Shown here one piece after another: positions 50,445-60,357 of a stretch of 64,000 nucleotides of DNA. A program made the position numbers and the translations under genes. This DNA comes from an uncultured Lachnospiraceae bacterium (GTDB taxonomy: Bacteria > Bacillota > Clostridia > Lachnospirales > Lachnospiraceae). Where the stretch lies: NCBI GenBank assembly GCA_947632515.1, contig CANRPO010000005.1:1-64000 (forward strand), given 5' to 3'. Position 1 is the stretch's first letter. Each line of letters begins with the position of its first letter. Below the pieces are notes generated by a model. It searched no databases and was not told the origin of the DNA. It saw only the letters and a list, made by a program, of their open reading frames with translations.

Positions 50445-52196
50445 ATGACCCTGAAAACCAAACGTTTTATAAACAGAATACAGGCCATTGTTCTGATCCC
50501 CCTTATGTTGCTGTCTCCTGTGCAGACCGTCTTTGCGGCTACGGATCCCGCGGTGGTGGAAAAGAGTATCTTTGAGGCTACTTCCCTTTTGGAATCGGCG
50601 ATCACCAATTCCCTTGAAGGAGCGGAAATGCGGATAAAGGAAGAAATCGTTAAAAAAAATCTCGACTATCACCTTACCATGGAGAGCTTTCACAGATGCG
50701 AAAATCCCTACCTGGATGCGGACTATCCTGCCATGATCTCAGCCTACATCGTGGCAGCGGAATCCGCGGAGAAGAGCCGTATGGACACCCTGTTTTACGG
50801 ACTGCCTTTTATCCGGGAAAAACTGGTCATCACATACGCATGGGAATATGAACCCGTAGCGGTTGACGAATACGGGGAAACGGAAGAGGGATCGGGAAAA
50901 TATGAAAAAACGGGCACGGTGCTGATTGACTCTCCTCAGACCGTGCAGGATTTTAAAAAAACCGCGGACGGATTTTTTATCCCCTGTGGCACAAAAGACA
51001 TAAATCCCGAAAAAAAACTGATCCGCTACGGGGAAGTTTCCTTAGAAGGGCTGACCCCTGAGGACATCTTAGACTTTTTTGATCTCGACACCGAAAAGTA
51101 TCTGCTCTCTGCACAGGAGAAGAAGGAAAAATTTGAGCGGTTAATCAACCCCAACGGCCTGCAGGAATCCGTCTTTCTCAATGCAAGGCATGAAGACCTT
51201 TTGGACGAAAAGACACGGGCGTATATCACGGGACTTCTTGCAGATGAGGATCTGGATCTGTCCAGAAAGCAGCTGATAGACCGGGCAGCCTCCCTGATCG
51301 GACTTGTCCCTTATGAATGGGGAGGAAAAGCCGAAAAGCCCGGCTATGACACTTCCTGGTGGACCATAGACGGCACGGGAAGACAAAAAGGTCTGGACTG
51401 TTCCGGGTTTGTCCAGTGGGCGCTGATGAGCGCGGGCTTTGACGAATCCGTCTGGAAGAACATGGTTTCCACGGGAGCGATACTGAGCCATACCGCATCC
51501 ATAACGGAAGAAGAACTTGTTCCCGGCGATCTGGGGCTGCTTAACAACGGACAGGGCATCAATCATGTGGGGATATATCTGGGAAACGGGATGTGGATCC
51601 ACTGCTCCAGCGGGGAACGGACGGTCGTGGCGGAAAAAACGGGTATGTTTCGGATCTACAAGAGACTGCCTGAGACGGACGGCGTTGGAAATCTGATCCG
51701 GGAGGTGCCGCAGGACGTTCCGACCGTCAGAAACCGGACGGATATGGAACCGGCACAGGAACAGCCAGAAGAGGAGGAGGAACGGATAAATGAGACGGAG
51801 GAATCCGTAACGGTATACCGTTCTGAATGCCCTTTTACCGACAGCGAGATTTATCTTGCCGCGCAGCTTGTTTATAACGAGGCCTGCGGCGAAGGCTTAA
51901 ACGGCTGGGCGGCCGTGGCGGAGGTGCTCTTAAACCGGGTGAAAAGCGGGCAGTTCCCGAACACCATAAAGGACGTCATCTATCAGGAAGGACAGTTTTC
52001 CGATTCCGACCTGATAGAAACAAGGGAACCGCCGGAGGAGATGGTGCTTGCCGTAAAGGATGTTCTTTCCGGCAACATGAAGGTCTTAAATGATTCCGAC
52101 ATCCTGTATTTCAGGAATGCCGGAGGAGATGAAGGAAATTGGGGAACCCACGCTTTTTTTGCGACGGTCAATTCCCATCAATTTTACAGGCAGTAA
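50445..52196 (+). CDS. Cell-wall hydrolase: NlpC/P60 plus SleB domains
   Basis: A 583-aa secreted enzyme. Signal peptide at residues 1-33 (IVLIPLMLLSPVQTVFAAT). The middle is an NlpC/P60 endopeptidase with Cys319 (LDCSGFVQWAL), His374 (NHVGIYLG) and His386. The C-terminus is a SleB/hydrolase_2 domain (YLAAQLVYNEACGEGLNGWA, VLLNRVKSGQFP, EGQFS). It would cut peptide and glycan bonds so the transfer or pilus apparatus can cross the wall. The start is placed at 50445 because the upstream frame (to 50265) passes through the promoter and encodes no plausible protein. No SD precedes it, so the message may be leaderless. Confidence 0.88.
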   Translation: MTLKTKRFINRIQAIVLIPLMLLSPVQTVFAATDPAVVEKSIFEATSLLESAITNSLEGAEMRIKEEIVKKNLDYHLTMESFHRCENPYLDADYPAMISAYIVAAESAEKSRMDTLFYGLPFIREKLVITYAWEYEPVAVDEYGETEEGSGKYEKTGTVLIDSPQTVQDFKKTADGFFIPCGTKDINPEKKLIRYGEVSLEGLTPEDILDFFDLDTEKYLLSAQEKKEKFERLINPNGLQESVFLNARHEDLLDEKTRAYITGLLADEDLDLSRKQLIDRAASLIGLVPYEWGGKAEKPGYDTSWWTIDGTGRQKGLDCSGFVQWALMSAGFDESVWKNMVSTGAILSHTASITEEELVPGDLGLLNNGQGINHVGIYLGNGMWIHCSSGERTVVAEKTGMFRIYKRLPETDGVGNLIREVPQDVPTVRNRTDMEPAQEQPEEEEERINETEESVTVYRSECPFTDSEIYLAAQLVYNEACGEGLNGWAAVAEVLLNRVKSGQFPNTIKDVIYQEGQFSDSDLIETREPPEEMVLAVKDVLSGNMKVLNDSDILYFRNAGGDEGNWGTHAFFATVNSHQFYRQ

Positions 52197-52228
52197 CCAA
52201 AATAAAACATATGAAGGAGGATTAAGGA

Positions 52229-53575
52229 ATGCCGAGAACGAAAAAAGACGCAGAGACAGTTTCCGTAGAGGAGGCTCTGGCAAAAATGGAATCCGAAGAG
52301 GAAACCGTGCAGGAAACAGGATCGGAAGAGAATGGTCCGGAAACCGCGCGGGAGGCACGGGAGGCGCCCTACGGGACGGAGGAAGAGACAGATCCGGTGC
52401 CGGAGGCAGTCATTGATAAAACGGAAATGCCTATCGAGGAAAGCGGCATTACGCCTGAGAAGGTGGCCGGTTTTGAAGTCACCATGGAACTGGCGGATGC
52501 CTTTATCAGAAGGACGGTCAATGTGCCCGGCTCCAACCGCAGAATGCGTAAGGCTGCAAGGGAGGCTTTCGGCGAAAACGAGGAGATCATCGGCGACGAC
52601 AATGAGGAACTGATGACCTACGGCAAAGCGAAAAAACTGGAGTATGAAATTCTTTCCGACAGCGCAAACAGCTTAAAGCCCAAGGTGCTTTACGGCGTGG
52701 TGGACGGTATTGAGGATGTAAATCTGGGTTCCGTGAGGACGATCATGGCGGTCTGCCATCTGGTCGCGACGAATGCGGCGGATATTAACACGGAGAAAGA
52801 GATCCGGTCGGCGATCTACAAGATCAGGATCCCGGCGCCGCTGTTCTTTATTGATGAAAATGGTAAATATGAGAGTCCGGATGCTTATGATAATCTGCGC
52901 TACAGCATGTCCATGCGGATCGGCTCAATCATTGAGTTTGTGGTCTACAACATCAGCCTGGAGGATGAGGATGTGCTGGCATCCCGAATCGGCGCTATGC
53001 AGATCCGGTCCTATGACAACTATCTGGGTAAGCGTGCCCGCATTAAACCCGGCAGTCTGGCAAAAGGCAGGATCGTGCATGTCAGCAGGAGCGGCATCGT
53101 GGTTGATGTCATGGGTGCGGATGTGTTCATCAGGCGTGATGAACTCACATGGCGTTATCTCGACGATCTGGTTTACGAGAAGGAATTTAAGCTCGGCAAG
53201 GCGATCCTTGTGCGGGTTACAAGCGTAGATACGGGCAAAACAAATATCTACGGTAGGGAATATCCGTATGTGAAGATCAAGGCATCGGCCAAGGACGCCA
53301 AGGAAAACCCGAACAAGATGTACTTTAAACGTTATGAGGTCGGCCAGAAGTATGTCGGCTATATCGCGTACCACTTAAAGACCGGGGAGTACATCGTGAA
53401 TCTCGGACAGAAGAATACGGGCATCAACAGTGAGCAGGCAACCTGCATCTGTAAAGCCCCCGCCATGGAGTTGGGCGGCGTGCCCCACAACGGGCAGAAA
53501 TGCGTAATCGCTATCATAGCAAAGGATCCGGCCACGTTCAGGATTATGGGAGCGTTTACCCATATGGAGCCTTAA
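52229..53575 (+). CDS. S1-domain protein in the hydrolase/pilus operon
   Basis: A 448-aa protein. The first ~75 residues are acidic and disordered. The centre is an unrecognised folded region. From about residue 270 an S1-type OB fold can be read: KPGSLAKGRIVHVSRSGIVV, then VFIRRDEL and a second related segment (EVGQKYVGYIAYHLKTGEYI, GINSEQATCI). S1 domains bind RNA; no nuclease motif is visible. No signal peptide. It may act on plasmid mRNA or be a repurposed beta-barrel scaffold. SD aaggagga. Confidence 0.65.
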   Translation: MPRTKKDAETVSVEEALAKMESEEETVQETGSEENGPETAREAREAPYGTEEETDPVPEAVIDKTEMPIEESGITPEKVAGFEVTMELADAFIRRTVNVPGSNRRMRKAAREAFGENEEIIGDDNEELMTYGKAKKLEYEILSDSANSLKPKVLYGVVDGIEDVNLGSVRTIMAVCHLVATNAADINTEKEIRSAIYKIRIPAPLFFIDENGKYESPDAYDNLRYSMSMRIGSIIEFVVYNISLEDEDVLASRIGAMQIRSYDNYLGKRARIKPGSLAKGRIVHVSRSGIVVDVMGADVFIRRDELTWRYLDDLVYEKEFKLGKAILVRVTSVDTGKTNIYGREYPYVKIKASAKDAKENPNKMYFKRYEVGQKYVGYIAYHLKTGEYIVNLGQKNTGINSEQATCICKAPAMELGGVPHNGQKCVIAIIAKDPATFRIMGAFTHMEP

Positions 53576-53611
53576 ATCAACGGAAAGGAGCAGCATTCGC
53601 TGAGGATTAGC

Positions 53612-54733
53612 ATGAAAAAGAAACTTAAATTACTGACAATTTTTATGATTCTTTTTGCGGTCATGTTTTGCTGTGCGCTGGCAGCCTTTATCGTAACCAG
53701 AATGACCCTGAATGATGAGGTCGCCATCAACCGGGAGGCAATGGGGGAGATGGAGGCCAATAAAAAGACCGTGTATGTGGTATCTACGCAGGACGGCAGC
53801 GGCATCGGCCACGGAGAGATCATCGAAGAAGGCGTAAACGTGGTGAAACAGACCGTGTACACGGGACTGGAAGAATACAACTATATCACGGAAGAAGACC
53901 TGGGGAGCACCGCGATCGTGGACATCTACGAGGGCATGACGGTGATGGACAACATGGTGACACCCGTTTCCATTGAATCAGATACCCGCGAGTACGAGAT
54001 GCAGGTGGTAAATCTGATGACGGATCAGCAGGAAAACGACGTGGTGGACATCCGGATCATGTTCCCGGACGGCAGCGATTTTCTGGTACTCCCCAAGAAA
54101 CAGATTAAGAATCTGAACCTCCCCAACTGCGTGTTCTGGACATATCTGAACGAGGAAGAGATCCTGCGGATGGCATCAGCTACCATTGATGCCTATACCA
54201 TCACCGGCACTAAGATCTACGCCACCAGATATGTGGAAAGCAATCTGCAGGAGGAGGCTGTGCCTACCTACATGGTCAATGCAGCGGTGGCGGACCAGAT
54301 GGATCCGACATGTTCCTACTATGACAAAAATCTGCTTACCAAAGCGGAGACGACCCTTAATACGATTGCCCGCAGCAACCTGGAAGAAAGCCTTGCGGTA
54401 TTGTCGGATGAGCGTCTTGCGGCAGTGGCGGAAGGCCATAACCTGGAAGATACCGCCAACACTTCCGTTCTGACCGGCGTAAACGCCTACGATTACGAAA
54501 AATCCCTGGAAGATGGGACCGCATCGGACCGGACGTTTTCAGGTACGGAAGACGATCTGTATGGAACCGGGGAGGAGTCGGATTCGGAAGACACGGAAGA
54601 CGGTGAAGAGCAGGATGGTCTGACGGATATGGAAGAAGATACGGATCAGACGGCTTTATCCTCTGACGGGGAGAATGTCTCTTCCGCGGCGGAAAAAACA
54701 GACGCAGACGACAAGAGCAAAACGGGAAAGTAG
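53612..54733 (+). CDS. CpaB/RcpC-like SAF-domain protein
   Basis: A 373-aa protein with an N-terminal membrane helix (residues 8-30) and an extracellular SAF-like region (about 85-115: DLGSTAIVDIYEGMTVMDNM) followed by a beta-rich domain (VVDIRIMFPDGSDFLVL), the layout of CpaB/RcpC, the Tad pilus assembly protein. The C-terminal ~90 residues are acidic and disordered (GEESDSEDTEDGEEQD). It starts a block of Tad-like genes. The SD is either aaaggag at distance or gagg just upstream. Confidence 0.75.
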   Translation: MKKKLKLLTIFMILFAVMFCCALAAFIVTRMTLNDEVAINREAMGEMEANKKTVYVVSTQDGSGIGHGEIIEEGVNVVKQTVYTGLEEYNYITEEDLGSTAIVDIYEGMTVMDNMVTPVSIESDTREYEMQVVNLMTDQQENDVVDIRIMFPDGSDFLVLPKKQIKNLNLPNCVFWTYLNEEEILRMASATIDAYTITGTKIYATRYVESNLQEEAVPTYMVNAAVADQMDPTCSYYDKNLLTKAETTLNTIARSNLEESLAVLSDERLAAVAEGHNLEDTANTSVLTGVNAYDYEKSLEDGTASDRTFSGTEDDLYGTGEESDSEDTEDGEEQDGLTDMEEDTDQTALSSDGENVSSAAEKTDADDKSKTGK

Positions 54734-55423
54734 GTGATAAAAGTGGCATCATCCATGAAAACGACAAAAATGGTATCGGTAGTAGGGCTTGAAAACGGCG
54801 GCTTTCCCTATTTTCTTACGAGATCCTTTGAAGAAAAGAAATACCGGATTCTGGTGATCGACAATTCCATGAGCCACGATCTGTTTCATGCGCTGCATAA
54901 CGCGGATGAAGAGAGCGATTATGTGGAGCGCGGCCGGACGGTATTCATGCGCAACAAAACGGTACAGCCGGACCGGATGGGGGCATTTGAGAAGTTTGAC
55001 ATCGTGATTGTCTATCACGGGCTAAACGTGGACTATGATCTTGCGGATCTGTCTGACATACTGGTGCTCCTTACGGATTACAGGCCCGCCACCATCCGTA
55101 AGATCAACGATGAGATCGACATGAACTATCTGAATCTGTATACGCCGAAGGAAAATTTCTTTCTCGTGTACATGGATAAGCCTTCCGGAAAGATTTCGGA
55201 ACAGTTCCTTAAAAAAGAACTGTTTTTAACGGAAGTAGAGAATGAGAACGTGATCTGCTATGACGAGGGCAATTACAACGCGTACATTAATCTGTGCTAT
55301 AACGGGGCGCAGACGATGAAAGGGCTTTCCTCGGAATACAGGAATACTTTGAAGGAGATCAGAGGCGTGACTGTCGGTGACGCCGGGAAAAGGAAGAAAA
55401 CAGAGGAGGGCAGTGAGGAATGA
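54734..55423 (+). CDS. CpaE-like degenerate ParA/MinD-fold protein 1
   Basis: A 229-aa protein with a GTG start right after the previous stop. The start (MVSVVGLENGGFPYFLTRSF) aligns with the P-loop region of MinD-like proteins but has no GKT/S, so nucleotide binding is probably lost. FDIVIVYHG and ILVLLTDYR sit where Walker B-like strands would be. The next gene overlaps by ATGA and is of the same kind. CpaE proteins position Tad pili in other bacteria. Confidence 0.6.
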   Translation: MIKVASSMKTTKMVSVVGLENGGFPYFLTRSFEEKKYRILVIDNSMSHDLFHALHNADEESDYVERGRTVFMRNKTVQPDRMGAFEKFDIVIVYHGLNVDYDLADLSDILVLLTDYRPATIRKINDEIDMNYLNLYTPKENFFLVYMDKPSGKISEQFLKKELFLTEVENENVICYDEGNYNAYINLCYNGAQTMKGLSSEYRNTLKEIRGVTVGDAGKRKKTEEGSEE

Positions 55424-56400
55424 TTGTTTCTGTAAGAGATCTGGAAAACAACCTGCAGGATGCCGCCGCGGTTACGGCGCTCATTGCCGGGGTCTGTTCC
55501 ATCGTAAAATCGAAAAAAACACTGGTGCTGCAGCTTACCGACGCGGTATCTGCACAGGCGTCAGTCCTTAGCGTTCTGTCCGGCAAGGAGATCCGGGAAA
55601 ACAGCATCCGTGACATGTACAATTTCCAGGATGACGGTCTTGACGCCATCCTGTTAAGGGCGGAGACGGCGGATCTGTCCAAAGAACACTATGATGACAC
55701 GGTGACGAAGATGCTGAACCGCGAAAACATGTTTGATGTATTCAGGCCCACGGCCAAGTCTTCCCTTCTGGATATGGTGAAACCGGAACTGATTAAGACG
55801 GTAATTAGGAACGCCAGAGACATTTATGAATACATATTTGTCATGATCCCCGGAAACAACAGGGGGATTCTGGATCTGGCAAAAGAGGTATCTGATGAAA
55901 ATATCGTTATAATCCCGCAAGGCAGAGCCGTCGGCGAAATCAGGCCGGATAGCACCACGAGTCTGATCGTCAAGGATTATGAGCCGGATTCCCGGTTCGA
56001 TCTTGCCGGGATGAGGAAAAAATACGGCGTAAAAAAACTTTATACCGTGCCCCACAACGTGGGATTCAGGGATGCGGTGATCATGGAAAACACGCTGGAT
56101 TTTATCTTAACGAACAGAAAAACCATACGGGATGACGACAACTATATGCTAACCGCATCCGTCAATGTCCTGTTGAGCAGATTCGTATCTGCGGATACGC
56201 CGCTGGAAGACGAAAGGCCCCTCCTTGCGCCCAAGGAGGAAAAAAAGACCGGGGCAGGAGACATTCCTTCCGTGCTGCCTGAGTCGGCGGTGCAGGAGGT
56301 GACAACCGTGAAAAGGGGTCTGTTTCGCAAAAAGAAAGCGAGCCAGATCATGATCGACCTTCCGGGCACGGGGGAAAGGAGCCGAAACGATGGTAATTAA
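55420..56400 (+). CDS. CpaE-like degenerate MinD-fold protein 2
   Basis: A 326-aa protein. It has ALIAGVCSIVKSKKTLVLQL at the start (a P-loop-like turn with no GKT), YEYIFVMIPGNNRG and NIVIIPQGRAVGEI in the positions of later MinD-fold strands, and a basic C-terminal tail (VKRGLFRKKKASQ). Together with the preceding gene it may form a heterodimeric, non-hydrolysing platform for the CpaF ATPase. Overlaps the cpaF start by 11 nt. Confidence 0.6.
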   Translation: MIVSVRDLENNLQDAAAVTALIAGVCSIVKSKKTLVLQLTDAVSAQASVLSVLSGKEIRENSIRDMYNFQDDGLDAILLRAETADLSKEHYDDTVTKMLNRENMFDVFRPTAKSSLLDMVKPELIKTVIRNARDIYEYIFVMIPGNNRGILDLAKEVSDENIVIIPQGRAVGEIRPDSTTSLIVKDYEPDSRFDLAGMRKKYGVKKLYTVPHNVGFRDAVIMENTLDFILTNRKTIRDDDNYMLTASVNVLLSRFVSADTPLEDERPLLAPKEEKKTGAGDIPSVLPESAVQEVTTVKRGLFRKKKASQIMIDLPGTGERSRNDGN

Positions 56401-58333
56401 CCTGATATTGATCGTGCTGATCCTTGCAGGCTGCGGGTATGTGGCATACAGATATATGCAGTCTTTGTCCGATGTGCGGGACGATGACATGGATGAGAAT
56501 GACTATACGGATATTGATACGCTGCGCGATAAGATCACGCGGGAGTTTTCGTCCATGTTAAAGGATAATCTGCGCGACAGGAATCTCAGCAAAAAAGAAT
56601 ATGAAAAACGTAAGAAATCCAAGTCGGAGTTCCGCAAGAATCTGAAGAAATCCGCCTCCGGGGATCACCGCGCGAAACATTTCGTCAAGATGTACATCCG
56701 GAACATGCTGCTGGATCCTTCCATGCACCTGGGAGTTAATGAGGCGTCGATCGACTTTATTATACCCTTTGGCCGCGCGGATGAGCTGAAACCGGAAGAT
56801 AAGTTCGAGATCATGTTATACATAGCCTACAACTATCTGATGGATGAAAAAGAGGAACCCCTTAAACAGAACGGTTTTTCTGCCCTGATTAAGGGATTCG
56901 ACATCCTAAAGCCCGTGGAGATACCGGAGACGGGAGACATGATCTACGATTTTACGAGGCAGAAACTCGATCAGATCTTTGCCTACTTAAACAGCAAGTA
57001 CACGCTTACTTATAACGATAAACTGGAGATTTTATCCCAGCGTATCTTTGAAGATTACAAAGGGTTCGGGATCGTTGACATGCTCTTTGATACGGGCATT
57101 GATGAAGTGGCCGTGGGCTTATCCGGCGTTTCCAAGGACGGCTATGAGATCATGAACGCCAAAAATCTGCGCTATACCTACCAGTCCATCTGGGTCATGG
57201 TTGGCGGTGTAAAACTCAGGATGTCCTGCGTGCAGCTGAAAAGCCAGGAAGAACTGGTGCGCATTGTCAGCAATATCTACAAGTACGGCGCAAACCGCAT
57301 CCTGTCCAGAAAGAGCGGATATGTTATCTCTACCATGCGTAACGGCTCCCGTGTGGTTGTGGCAAGACCGCCCTTTGTCAATACTTACTTCTTTATTTCC
57401 CGTAAGTTTGACTCGGCGCCGTCCCTTGCCCCTGAAAACATCATTAAGGGCAACAACAACCTGATCGCGCTTACTATGATCAAGTGGCTCATAAAGGGGC
57501 AGCGGACCATTGCCATTACCGGAGCCCAGGGTTCCGGCAAAACCGTAACCTTAAAATCCCTGATCCGGTATATTGACGCAAGGCTTTCCCTTCGTGTGCA
57601 GGAGATCTCGGCGGAGCTTAATCTTAACTACGCCTATCCTTACCGGAACATCATTTCCATGCAGGAGACGGAGTCCATCGGCTCACAGGAAGGCTTGAAC
57701 TTCCAGAAAAAGACCTCCGGCGACGTGAACATCATCGGTGAGGTGGCAGAGGCGGTACAGGCGAACTACGTTATCCAGACCTCCATGGTAGCGTCCCTGT
57801 TTACCATGTTTACGCACCATGCAAAAACCACCATTGATCTGGTTTTATCCTTTGCCAATAACCTCCTTGACCCGGTGGTCGGAATTTACCGGGATAAGAA
57901 AGAGGCGGTGGAGATGTCGGCCAAGATACTGAACATTGATCTGCACATGGAGAACAAGAAAGGACACCGCTACCTGGAGCGGATCACGGAGATTAAACCT
58001 CTTACAAACGTGAAATATCCCTCCGACAGAAAAGTAGCGGCCACCCATGAAGAGGATGAGAAGGAATACTGGAAACGCCAGACAGACAGAGAACTCTTTG
58101 AATGCCGGGATCTGGTTCGCTTTGATAACGGCGAGTTTGTGCTTGTGAATCTCCCCAGCGACGAAATGATGGATGACATCAAATCCAAGCTAACCGCGGA
58201 TGAGGAAAAGCAGTTTATAGCGGACATGAACATGATCCGGGCCATTAAGAGAAATCCATACAGGGGCGATTTCTTCGGCGTTACACCTGATCCGGTCGAT
58301 GAACTTTTCCCGGATGAGGCACGGGTATCCTGA
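56390..58333 (+). CDS. cpaF: CpaF/TadA-type pilus assembly ATPase with N-terminal anchor
   Basis: A 647-aa secretion ATPase. Walker A is GAQGSGKT (378-385); NIIGEVAEAVQ is the Walker B/Asp-Glu box region and FTMFTHHAKTT the His box. A hydrophobic helix at residues 1-21 (VINLILIVLILAGCGYVAYR) is unusual, since these ATPases are normally soluble hexamers recruited by the TadB/C platform. The extra N-terminal ~200 residues are charged. It supplies energy for pilin extrusion. The start overlaps the previous gene. Confidence 0.9.
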   Translation: MVINLILIVLILAGCGYVAYRYMQSLSDVRDDDMDENDYTDIDTLRDKITREFSSMLKDNLRDRNLSKKEYEKRKKSKSEFRKNLKKSASGDHRAKHFVKMYIRNMLLDPSMHLGVNEASIDFIIPFGRADELKPEDKFEIMLYIAYNYLMDEKEEPLKQNGFSALIKGFDILKPVEIPETGDMIYDFTRQKLDQIFAYLNSKYTLTYNDKLEILSQRIFEDYKGFGIVDMLFDTGIDEVAVGLSGVSKDGYEIMNAKNLRYTYQSIWVMVGGVKLRMSCVQLKSQEELVRIVSNIYKYGANRILSRKSGYVISTMRNGSRVVVARPPFVNTYFFISRKFDSAPSLAPENIIKGNNNLIALTMIKWLIKGQRTIAITGAQGSGKTVTLKSLIRYIDARLSLRVQEISAELNLNYAYPYRNIISMQETESIGSQEGLNFQKKTSGDVNIIGEVAEAVQANYVIQTSMVASLFTMFTHHAKTTIDLVLSFANNLLDPVVGIYRDKKEAVEMSAKILNIDLHMENKKGHRYLERITEIKPLTNVKYPSDRKVAATHEEDEKEYWKRQTDRELFECRDLVRFDNGEFVLVNLPSDEMMDDIKSKLTADEEKQFIADMNMIRAIKRNPYRGDFFGVTPDPVDELFPDEARVS

Positions 58334-58350
58334 CAGAAGGGAGCAGAAAA

Positions 58351-60354
58351 ATGGAAGGATATGATAACTGGATGATTGCGCTGATTATCTTTGCAGTCAT
58401 CTTCATGGGGATCGGCATATTTTTGTCCGTGACCGGAAAAAACAGGGAAAAGCGGATCAATAAGGCTTATGCCCTGAATAAACACAGCGGCAGAAACCGT
58501 CTGCATTTCCTGTACAGGCTTTTTATGATAACGCCCGGCATAAACCGCATATTCCATAAAGTCATTATGGACACTGAGTCCGTATTTCCGGCTGATATGA
58601 TGAGCGTCAATAAGGAAGCCACGAAGGTGATGTTAAAGAACCTTTTGATCGCGGGCATTTTAGCAGTCTTTACCGTGGTGTTTACCCGCGGCGACTTATG
58701 GTATCTCATCATGGGGCTTACGGGGGCATTCGTGATATTTTACCAAAACATACAGACCTCTTACGCAAAAAAAGAGTACACGATCCTTTTGCAGCTTAAA
58801 GATGCGCTGTCTACCATCCGGCATAATTACACGGCCTGTTGGGACGTTGTGGATTCCATCTATGACGCTCTGGAGGATGTGCCCTACGAGATCAGTCTGC
58901 ACCTTGAAAAGATCCATGAAATTCTGGTATCCCCAACAATGGAGGAGGACACGGAGGAATACACGCAGATGAGTCCTAACCGCTTTCTTCTGCTGATGCT
59001 GTCCATAGCCTCCTCCACAAAAGAGTACTCGAACGGGGAACAGGGGTTTTTAAAGAGCCTGTCTTATTTGGAAGAGGAGATCGGACAGGAGATTCTCAAA
59101 AAGAATCTGATCAATTCCGCCTTCCGTACCATGCAGGGGGTCAGCATTCTCAGCATCTTCCTGCTCAAACCGATTCAGATCTGGGCTTACAGCAACATGC
59201 CTGAAACCCGCAGTTTTTATGAGAGTACGCCGGGCAAGGGGCTGATGGTGATGATCTTTTTAATATCTTTTGCCAGCTTTTATATGATCGACGTGCTGAA
59301 GGAAGGACGGCGGGGCGAGATCGTAAGGGAAACGGTCTTCAGCAGAATATCCGCCATCAGGCCGTTCTCCAAGCTGCTTAACAGAATCGTCAATCATCGG
59401 TATCTGTACTATTTGAAACTGAACGAAGATTTAAAGGAGGTGGGAGATCAGACAGGGCCGAAGGCTTTTGTCACCAAACAGATCATTTTTGCGGCCGTAG
59501 CCTTTATCTGCATCAATACATCCGTCGTTTTTACCACGGTGCATGAGAAACTGACCATGTTAAAGGATTATGTGGCGGAGTTTGACGACAGTATCATCCC
59601 CAACGAAGAATACAGACAGTCCATGGAGGAAACGGCAAAAAACTTCATATTGGCAAACAAAAAAATGAAAGTGGACGAACTGGACCGCTATGCTCTGGCA
59701 GACCGGATCCGGCAGGAGGGGATTCATAACGGCGAGTATGCGGACATCATAGCAGCCGAGGTAATCAGAGAGCTGACCGCCTATAAGAATACCTATTACA
59801 AGTGGTATATTCTGCTGATTTCCGTATTTGCCGCTTTAGTCGCATTTTATATTCCGATCTGGTATCTGAAACTGCGGATCAGGATCTCAACAACCAACAA
59901 GGATGACGAGGTCAACCAGTTTAACACGCTTGTGCTGATCTTATCAAATGCTGACGGTATCAAGCTGGATGAGATTATGGAATGGCTCAGTATGTTCGCT
60001 TATTCCTTTAAGGCCGGCATTGACGACTGTATCAATGAGCTGGAACACGGTGAGCAGAGGGCCTTGGAAAGACTGAAGGACTCAGAGAGCAACGATGCTT
60101 TCAGGCGGTTCGTGGACAGTCTGCTGATGATCGACTCGACAGATCTAAAGACCGCCTTTGCCAACGTGGAGATTGAGAGGGCGTATTCCCTTGGGAACCG
60201 GAAACAGCGGACAGAGGATCTGGTCAACAGCCGATCCAGGACAGGCGGGCTGATAGCCATTACGCCTTTTATGCTGAGCATTGTGCTCTACCTGATGCTC
60301 CCGATGATCCTTTTAGCGGCCAAGATGTACATGAGTCTGGATCTGACGGTATAA
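58351..60354 (+). CDS. Double TadB/TadC-like pilus platform protein
   Basis: A 667-aa membrane protein. It has hydrophobic helices near 8-28, 88-110, 115-128, 285-320, 385-400, 475-500 and 635-660. A type II secretion F-like segment occurs in each half: DALSTIRHNYTACWDVVDSI in the first and LSNADGIKLDEIMEWL with AFRRFVDSLLMID in the second. TadB and TadC are separate ~300-aa proteins in most Tad loci, so this single protein looks like their fusion. SD aagggag. Confidence 0.75.
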   Translation: MEGYDNWMIALIIFAVIFMGIGIFLSVTGKNREKRINKAYALNKHSGRNRLHFLYRLFMITPGINRIFHKVIMDTESVFPADMMSVNKEATKVMLKNLLIAGILAVFTVVFTRGDLWYLIMGLTGAFVIFYQNIQTSYAKKEYTILLQLKDALSTIRHNYTACWDVVDSIYDALEDVPYEISLHLEKIHEILVSPTMEEDTEEYTQMSPNRFLLLMLSIASSTKEYSNGEQGFLKSLSYLEEEIGQEILKKNLINSAFRTMQGVSILSIFLLKPIQIWAYSNMPETRSFYESTPGKGLMVMIFLISFASFYMIDVLKEGRRGEIVRETVFSRISAIRPFSKLLNRIVNHRYLYYLKLNEDLKEVGDQTGPKAFVTKQIIFAAVAFICINTSVVFTTVHEKLTMLKDYVAEFDDSIIPNEEYRQSMEETAKNFILANKKMKVDELDRYALADRIRQEGIHNGEYADIIAAEVIRELTAYKNTYYKWYILLISVFAALVAFYIPIWYLKLRIRISTTNKDDEVNQFNTLVLILSNADGIKLDEIMEWLSMFAYSFKAGIDDCINELEHGEQRALERLKDSESNDAFRRFVDSLLMIDSTDLKTAFANVEIERAYSLGNRKQRTEDLVNSRSRTGGLIAITPFMLSIVLYLMLPMILLAAKMYMSLDLTV

Positions 60355-60357
60355 ACC

